A stretch of DNA of 64,000 bases from Serratia silvae (lineage in GTDB: Bacteria > Pseudomonadota > Gammaproteobacteria > Enterobacterales > Enterobacteriaceae): assembly GCF_023282985.1 (NCBI RefSeq), contig NZ_JAGQDC010000006.1, forward strand, positions 124,001 to 188,000. Reading direction: 5' to 3'. A program made the position numbers and the translations under genes. Position 1 is the first letter of the stretch. Every line of letters starts with the position of its first letter. The notes under the pieces were generated by a model. The model did no database searches, was not told the DNA's origin, and saw only the letters and a program-made list of their open reading frames with translations. Of this stretch, positions 58,761 to 64,000 are shown piece by piece.

Positions 58761-59582
58761 ATGTTTAATCAAGATGATGCTTTTGCTTGTGCCGACGTTC
58801 TGCGCTCCAGATTACCAGGCTTTCAACCCCGTGCCGCATTGATCCTGGGTTCGGGGCTGGGGGCGCTGGCAGACGTAATGACCGACGCTGTAACCATCGA
58901 CTATACCGAACTACCGGGTTTCCCGGTGAGCGGCGTGGTTGGCCACGCAGGGCAACTCGTGGCGGGCTGGTTGGAAGGTGTGCCAGTGCTGTGCATGAAA
59001 GGGCGTGGCCATTTTTATGAGGGCCGTGGTATGCAGGTGATGACCACCGCCGTGCGCACCTTCAAACTGCTGGGTTGTGAATTCCTGCTGGCGACCAATG
59101 CTGCTGGCTCACTGCGTAAATCGGTCGCTCCGGGTAGCCTGGTGGCGCTGACCGACCACATCAACTTCATGCCGGAATCCCCGCTGGTGGGGGCCAACGA
59201 CGAGCGTTTTGGTCCACGCTTCTTCAGCCTGGCTAACGCCTACGATCGTGACCTGCGTGCGCAACTGGCGGCGGTAGCGGCCAAGGCTGGTATTCCACTG
59301 GCCGAAGGGGTGTTTGCCGCCTACACCGGCCCGAACTTTGAAACCCCGGCCGAGATCCGCATGATGCAGACGCTGGGCTGCGATGTCGTGGGGATGTCGA
59401 TCGTGCCCGAAGTGCTTTCAGCCCGGCACTGCGGCCTGAAAGTGCTGGTGGTCTCGGCGATGACCAACTATGCCGAAGGGTTATCCGATACGCCACTTTC
59501 CCACGAACAAACGCTGAGCTGCGCCGCGCTGGCGGCAGACGACTTTATGCGCCTGATCCGTGAGTTCTTCAAAACGCTGTAA
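58761..59582 (+). CDS. xapA: Purine nucleoside phosphorylase II (xanthosine phosphorylase)
   Basis: A 273-residue trimeric-type PNP. Phosphate-binding LILGSGLGALAD, GRGHFYEG, and the base-binding Glu in ETPAEIRMMQTLG are present. E. coli XapA cleaves xanthosine, inosine and guanosine. It lies 72 bp upstream of xapB and divergent from xapR, forming a xanthosine uptake and breakdown unit. In E. coli the xap genes lie elsewhere (near 54 min). Confidence 0.93.
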   Translation: MFNQDDAFACADVLRSRLPGFQPRAALILGSGLGALADVMTDAVTIDYTELPGFPVSGVVGHAGQLVAGWLEGVPVLCMKGRGHFYEGRGMQVMTTAVRTFKLLGCEFLLATNAAGSLRKSVAPGSLVALTDHINFMPESPLVGANDERFGPRFFSLANAYDRDLRAQLAAVAAKAGIPLAEGVFAAYTGPNFETPAEIRMMQTLGCDVVGMSIVPEVLSARHCGLKVLVVSAMTNYAEGLSDTPLSHEQTLSCAALAADDFMRLIREFFKTL

Positions 59583-59654
59583 TCCTTATTTCCATCCGAC
59601 TACCCCGCGGCAAGCCCTACCTTGTCGCGTAAATCACAACAATAGGTGATGGTA

Positions 59655-60911
59655 ATGGCAATAAAAACACGATTGAAAGTGATGATTTTTCTCCAGTTCT
59701 TTATCTGGGGCGCCTGGTTGGTGACGTTAGGTTCCTACATGATCAACACCCTGCACTTCAGCGGGGCGCAGGTGGGCATGGTGTACAGTTCGAAGGGGAT
59801 CGCCGCGCTGATCATGCCAAGCCTGGCCGGGATCATCGCCGATCGCTGGATCAAGGCCAACCATCTGTATGGCCTGTGTCATCTGTTGGGGGCAGGGGCG
59901 TTGTACTATGCCGCACAGGTCGATCAGCCGATGGTGATGTTCTGGGTCATGCTGTTCAACGCGATGGTCTATATGCCCACCATGGCGCTTTCCAACGCCA
60001 TTTCTTACTTCTGTCTGGAAAAGCACGGTTTTGATACGGTCAAGGATTTCCCGCCGGTGCGGGTTTATGGCACCGTGGGCTTTATTCTGGCGATGTGGCT
60101 AATCAGCTTTAGCCGCATTGAATTGAGCAATATGCAACTGTATCTGGCTTCTGCGGTATCGCTGTTACTGGCGGTCTACTCCCTGACGCTGCCAAATTGC
60201 CCGACCAACAAGGTGAAACGCTCGCAAAGCTGGGTCAGCATGTTGGGGCTGGATGCGTTTGTGCTGTTCAAACAAAAGCGCATGGCGGTGTTCTTCCTGT
60301 TTGCCATGTTGCTGGGGGCGGCACTGCAGATCACTAATACCTTCGGCAATCCGTTCCTGCACGATTTCTCCCTTAACCCGCTGTATCAGGACAGTCTCAG
60401 CGTGCGCTATCCTTCGGTGCTGCTATCCCTGTCGCAAATCTCTGAGGTGTTTTTCATCCTCACCATCCCGTTCTTCTTACGTAGATACGGCATTAAGCAG
60501 GTGATGCTGATCAGCATGGCGGCCTGGACGTTGCGTTTCCTGTTCCTGGCCTACGGTACGCCTGCCGGGTTCGGCTTCCTGCTGCTCCTGCTTTCGATGA
60601 TCGTTTACGGCTGCGCGTTTGATTTCTTCAATATTTCCGGCGCCATCTTTGTGGAGAAAGAAACCGACCACCGCATTCGTGCCAGCGCTCAGGGGCTGTT
60701 TATGACCATGGTTAACGGTGCGGGAGCTTACGTTGGAGCCATCGCCAGCGGTGAGGTCGTGGACTTCTTCACCCATAACGGGGTGAAAGATTGGCAGAGT
60801 ATCTGGCTGGTGTTTGCTGCCTATACGCTGGTGTTGGGGGTGATTTTTGCCCTGTCTTTCAACTACCAACATCGGCCGGAAGAGATGAAGGGCGAGCTGC
60901 AGAAGGCGTAG
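59655..60911 (+). CDS. xapB: Xanthosine/nucleoside permease XapB
   Basis: A 418-residue, 12-helix nucleoside:H+ symporter (NupG family). Matches to E. coli XapB include MVYSSKGIAALIMPSLAGII, QITNTFGNPFLHDF and IVYGCAFDFFNISGAIFVE. ATG 59655 is chosen with AGGTGA 5 nt upstream; in-frame starts at 59646 and 59649 overlap that site. Confidence 0.92.
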   Translation: MAIKTRLKVMIFLQFFIWGAWLVTLGSYMINTLHFSGAQVGMVYSSKGIAALIMPSLAGIIADRWIKANHLYGLCHLLGAGALYYAAQVDQPMVMFWVMLFNAMVYMPTMALSNAISYFCLEKHGFDTVKDFPPVRVYGTVGFILAMWLISFSRIELSNMQLYLASAVSLLLAVYSLTLPNCPTNKVKRSQSWVSMLGLDAFVLFKQKRMAVFFLFAMLLGAALQITNTFGNPFLHDFSLNPLYQDSLSVRYPSVLLSLSQISEVFFILTIPFFLRRYGIKQVMLISMAAWTLRFLFLAYGTPAGFGFLLLLLSMIVYGCAFDFFNISGAIFVEKETDHRIRASAQGLFMTMVNGAGAYVGAIASGEVVDFFTHNGVKDWQSIWLVFAAYTLVLGVIFALSFNYQHRPEEMKGELQKA

Positions 60912-60935
60912 GGGCGCCGCATGCAGCGCCCCCTC
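60909..60935. terminator. Hairpin between xapB and the kinase gene
   Basis: GGGGCGC / GCGCCCC stem with an 8-nt loop between convergent genes. The T-run is poor, so it is tentative. Confidence 0.55.
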
Positions 60936-60939
60936 CATG

Positions 60940-61800
60940 TTAGAGGGCCGGATGAATACTGCTCAGGGATTTACCTGACAGCACGCAGGCTGCGACGCGG
61001 TTGGCCAGGTCGACGGCCTGTGGCAGTGACCAACCAGCGGAAAGCCCAGCCAGCAAACCTGCGTTGTGAGCATCACTTGTCTCAGGAGCATCGCCCTGCA
61101 CGGATTGCGGGGCGTTATGGCCATCGCAAATCCAGGTGACATAGCGATCCAGGCGACAGATAAGCGTAATATTATGTGCTGTAGCATAGTGCTGCGCGGC
61201 AATGACAGGGTCGCCTTCACCACACAGGCTCGCCACTTCACTTCGATTTAGGGTAAGCAAGGTATGGCTGTCGCTGATCATGGCGAAAAACTCTTCACTC
61301 AACAGGCCGACAAGGGGGCCGGGCGTAAGAAGCCGCCACTGATCGAACGGCATTCGCGTCAGCCATTCGCATAAGGCATCACCAGATTCGCCTGCCATTT
61401 GGTCGCCATGGACATAAACCACCGTTTCTGGCTCCAGCGGCAGGGTAGCCAACTGTGCCTTATTCCATTGCGACTCACAGCCAACCACGCTAGCAACGGT
61501 ACGTTCACCATTGGGTTCGACCAGAGTCTGGCACCAGCCGTTGTCCATTAAGCCGTGACGTAATAGTACCGGCAGCCCCAACTGCTGCATGGCTGCTTCT
61601 ATGGCTGCTCCCCATTCGCCGTTACCAACCGGTATGCCGTTGATCACCGGAACATTCAACTGGCGTAACGTTCGCGCGACATTGAATGCAGCACCGCTAA
61701 TTCGCCGTTCACTATTTCCAGTATCGGGTTGCGCGAGAACCACCTCTCCCACGGCACCGCCTACCACCAGGATAGGTTTTACTGCAACAAACTCATTCAT
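60940..61800 (-). CDS. Divergent PfkB-family carbohydrate kinase
   Basis: A 286-residue ribokinase-like protein. The N-terminal sugar-binding strand ILVVGGAVGEVVLA and SGAAFNVARTLRQLNVPV match the family. The catalytic signature, normally DTxGAGDxFxAG, reads ETSDAHNAGLLAG: the catalytic Asp is kept but the GAG anion hole is lost. It may still be a kinase with altered chemistry or substrate. It lies between xapB (convergent) and ygiQ (divergent). ATG 61800 avoids 25 non-family residues. The substrate is unknown; a nucleoside or pentose is possible given the xap genes. Confidence 0.75.
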   Translation of the reverse strand: MNEFVAVKPILVVGGAVGEVVLAQPDTGNSERRISGAAFNVARTLRQLNVPVINGIPVGNGEWGAAIEAAMQQLGLPVLLRHGLMDNGWCQTLVEPNGERTVASVVGCESQWNKAQLATLPLEPETVVYVHGDQMAGESGDALCEWLTRMPFDQWRLLTPGPLVGLLSEEFFAMISDSHTLLTLNRSEVASLCGEGDPVIAAQHYATAHNITLICRLDRYVTWICDGHNAPQSVQGDAPETSDAHNAGLLAGLSAGWSLPQAVDLANRVAACVLSGKSLSSIHPAL

Positions 61801-61980
61801 TAATGCTCTCCGTTCGACGGCGCACTTTAACATAAACAGGCCGCAAATGGCTGCCCAGGCCGCTCGGTGAAACACAGAGTGTCAAATAGCGGCGGTTTGC
61901 GAGAAATAACCATGCTCTTTTGGCGGCGAGTGCGTATAATCGCCGCCCGGCGATAAATTAACCTGCACAAGAGCACCCGA

Positions 61981-64000
61981 ATGAGCACTACCAGCCTGAT
62001 CCAACCCGAACGTGAATTGTTCTCTTACGAGCCTTATTGGGCCGAATGTTTTGGCCCCGCGCCGTTTTTACCGATGTCGCGTGAGGAGATGGACCAATTA
62101 GGCTGGGATAGCTGCGATGTGATTGTGATCAGCGGGGACGCTTACGTTGATCACCCAAGCTTTGGCATGGCGATTGTGGGCCGCATGCTGGAGGCTCAGG
62201 GCTTCCGCGTGGGGATCATTGCCCAGCCGGACTGGAGCAACAAAGAAGACTTTATGCGTTTGGGCAAACCGAACCTGTTCTTCGGCGTGACAGCAGGCAA
62301 TATGGACTCGATGATCAACCGCTATACCGCCGATCGTAAGCTGCGTCATGATGATGCTTACACTGCCGGTAACGTGGGTGGCAAACGCCCGGATCGCGCC
62401 ACGTTGGTCTATAGCCAACGTTGTAGGGAAGCCTATAAAGATGTGCCGGTCATCTTGGGTGGTATCGAAGCCAGCCTACGCCGCATTGCCCATTATGATT
62501 ACTGGTCGGATACCGTGCGCCGCTCGGTGCTGGTGGATTCCAAGGCCGATATGCTGATCTACGGCAACGGTGAACGCCCGCTGGTAGAGTTGGCGCATCG
62601 CCTGGCGGCGGGTGAAAAAATTCAGGATATCCACGATATCCGTAACACCGCAGTGATGCGTAAAGGGGCCGTGCCGGGCTGGAGTGGGGTGGATTCTACC
62701 CGTCTGGACAAGCCGGGCCGTATTGAGCCGATCCCTAATCCTTACGGTGAAGATTTACCCTGTGCCGATGGCAGCACGCCAGAGCCAGAGGCCAAGCCCG
62801 TCAGCGTGCGTGCCGCCAAGCCCAAGCCGTGGGAAAAAACCTACGTGCTGCTGCCTTCCTTCGAGAAGGTAAAGGCGGACAAGGTGCTGTATGCCCATAC
62901 TTCGCGCATCCTGCACCATGAAACCAACCCTGGCTGCGCCCGTGCGTTGATGCAAAAACATGGTGACCGCTACGTGTGGATCAACCCACCGGCGATCCCG
63001 CTGACCACACCGGAAATGGACAGCGTGTTTGCCCTGCCGTACCAGCGTGTGCCGCACCCATCCTATGGCGAAGATCGCATCCCGGCCTACGATATGATCC
63101 GCTTCTCGGTGAATATTATGCGCGGCTGCTACGGCGGTTGTTCGTTCTGTTCGATCACCGAGCATGAAGGGCGCATCATCCAGAGCCGTTCGGAAGACTC
63201 GATCGTGCGTGAAATCGAAGAGATCCGCGACAAGGTGCCGGGCTTTACCGGGGTGATCTCCGATCTGGGTGGCCCAACGGCCAACATGTATATGTTGCGC
63301 TGTACCAACCCGCGTGCCGAGCAAACCTGTCGCCGCGCCTCCTGCGTGTATCCGGAAATCTGTACCTATATGGATACCAACCATGAGCCAACCATCAAGC
63401 TCTATCGCCGCGCCCGTGAGCTGGAAGGGATCAAGAAGATCCTGATCGCCTCCGGGGTGCGCTACGATCTGGCGGTTGAAGATCCGCGCTATATCAAGGA
63501 ACTGGCGACCCATCACGTGGGCGGCTATCTGAAGATCGCGCCAGAGCATACCGAAACCGGGCCATTGTCCAAGATGATGAAGCCGGGGATGGGCAGTTAC
63601 GATCGCTTCAAGCAGTTGTTCGATCAGTATTCCAAGCAGGCGGGCAAAGAGCAGTATCTGATCCCTTATTTCATCTCCTCGCATCCGGGCACCCGCGATG
63701 AGGACATGGTGAATCTGGCCCTGTGGCTGAAGAAAAACCGTTTCCGTCTCGATCAGGTACAGAACTTCTACCCATCGCCGATGGCGAACTCCACCACCAT
63801 GTATTACAGCGGCAAGAACCCGTTGGGCAAGGTGGGGTATAAGAGCGAAGACGTGTTTATTCCGAAGGGCGATCGCCAGCGCCGCCTGCATAAGGCATTG
63901 TTGCGCTATCACGATCCGCTCAACTGGCCGCTGATCCGTACGGCGTTGGAAGAAATGGGGATGAAGCACCTTATTGGTGGCCGTCGCGAATGCCTGGTGC
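61981..64000 (+). CDS. ygiQ: Radical-SAM protein YgiQ, 3' end outside window
   Basis: The frame opens at ATG 61981 and is uninterrupted to the right edge (673 codons), so the stop codon is beyond the window. It matches E. coli YgiQ closely: [32 protein letters not shown], and the radical-SAM cluster [10 protein letters not shown] with cysteines encoded at 63127, 63139 and 63148 (CxxxCxxC). The UPF0313 family role is unproven; it is predicted to bind 4Fe-4S and SAM. No in-frame upstream start looks better. Confidence 0.97.
   Translation, partial: MSTTSLIQPERELFSYEPYWAECFGPAPFLPMSREEMDQLGWDSCDVIVISGDAYVDHPSFGMAIVGRMLEAQGFRVGIIAQPDWSNKEDFMRLGKPNLFFGVTAGNMDSMINRYTADRKLRHDDAYTAGNVGGKRPDRATLVYSQRCREAYKDVPVILGGIEASLRRIAHYDYWSDTVRRSVLVDSKADMLIYGNGERPLVELAHRLAAGEKIQDIHDIRNTAVMRKGAVPGWSGVDSTRLDKPGRIEPIPNPYGEDLPCADGSTPEPEAKPVSVRAAKPKPWEKTYVLLPSFEKVKADKVLYAHTSRILHHETNPGCARALMQKHGDRYVWINPPAIPLTTPEMDSVFALPYQRVPHPSYGEDRIPAYDMIRFSVNIMRGCYGGCSFCSITEHEGRIIQSRSEDSIVREIEEIRDKVPGFTGVISDLGGPTANMYMLRCTNPRAEQTCRRASCVYPEICTYMDTNHEPTIKLYRRARELEGIKKILIASGVRYDLAVEDPRYIKELATHHVGGYLKIAPEHTETGPLSKMMKPGMGSYDRFKQLFDQYSKQAGKEQYLIPYFISSHPGTRDEDMVNLALWLKKNRFRLDQVQNFYPSPMANSTTMYYSGKNPLGKVGYKSEDVFIPKGDRQRRLHKALLRYHDPLNWPLIRTALEEMGMKHLIGGRRECLV

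Noticed and set aside
62755..63969. 404-codon open frame antisense to ygiQ
   Set aside because: The plus strand encodes unmistakable YgiQ with its FeS motif; the antisense protein is low-complexity His/Gln-rich.

Overview
The window is enterobacterial chromosomal DNA. From mug to ygiQ (about 14.5-64 kb) the order is mug, rpoD-dnaG-rpsU, tsaD, plsY, folB, uppP, cca, ygiM, ygiF, glnE, hldE, ubiK, ribB, zupT, ygiD, ygiC-ygiB, tolC, nudF-yqiB-cpdA-yqiA-parE, ygiN, mdaB, parC, plsC, ftsP, ygiQ. This is collinear with the 66-69 min region of Escherichia coli. Protein sequences, ERIC repeats and the inserted genes (yjeH, gldA-dhaKLM-dhaR, a LysR gene, xapR/xapAB, a PfkB kinase) suggest Serratia or a close relative in the Yersiniaceae. 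That genus call is an inference from memory of these proteins, not a search result.

Region 1 (1-8.9 kb): a four-gene run coupled by 4-nt overlaps (acyl-activating enzyme cut by the left edge, heme-oxygenase-like di-iron protein, short-chain dehydrogenase, exported TPR protein), then a YeeO-type MATE exporter, then a DUF2339-DUF3999 envelope pair. Region 2 (8.9-14.3 kb) is accessory and decayed. It holds a ketoacyl synthase III remnant, a small two-helix membrane protein, an exosortase-associated-type PLP decarboxylase, an exported alpha/beta hydrolase, a broken IS66, the 3' end of a tRNA-island integrase, a Fic protein with a convergent 52-codon ORF, and a broken IS903-type element. It ends at the 3' end of tRNA-Ile2(CAU).

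Region 3 (14.3-37.8 kb) is housekeeping: the macromolecular-synthesis operon, t6A modification, lipid and wall precursors, folate, CCA addition, GlnE and HldE, the FMN-riboswitch-controlled ribB, ZupT, YgiD and YgiCB. Three ERIC repeats sit 15-25 bp before the start codons of cca, yjeH and zupT, all with the same end facing the gene. A 266-bp MITE-like element lies between ubiK and the ribB riboswitch.

Region 4 (37.8-44.5 kb) is a glycerol/dihydroxyacetone locus: glycerol dehydrogenase, PTS-dependent DhaKLM and the regulator DhaR, with two matching palindromes upstream. Region 5 (44.5-64 kb) holds tolC, nudF-cpdA-parE, parC, plsC and ftsP with inserted LysR and xanthosine-utilisation (xapR/xapAB) genes, a divergent PfkB-type kinase, and the radical-SAM gene ygiQ, which runs off the right edge.
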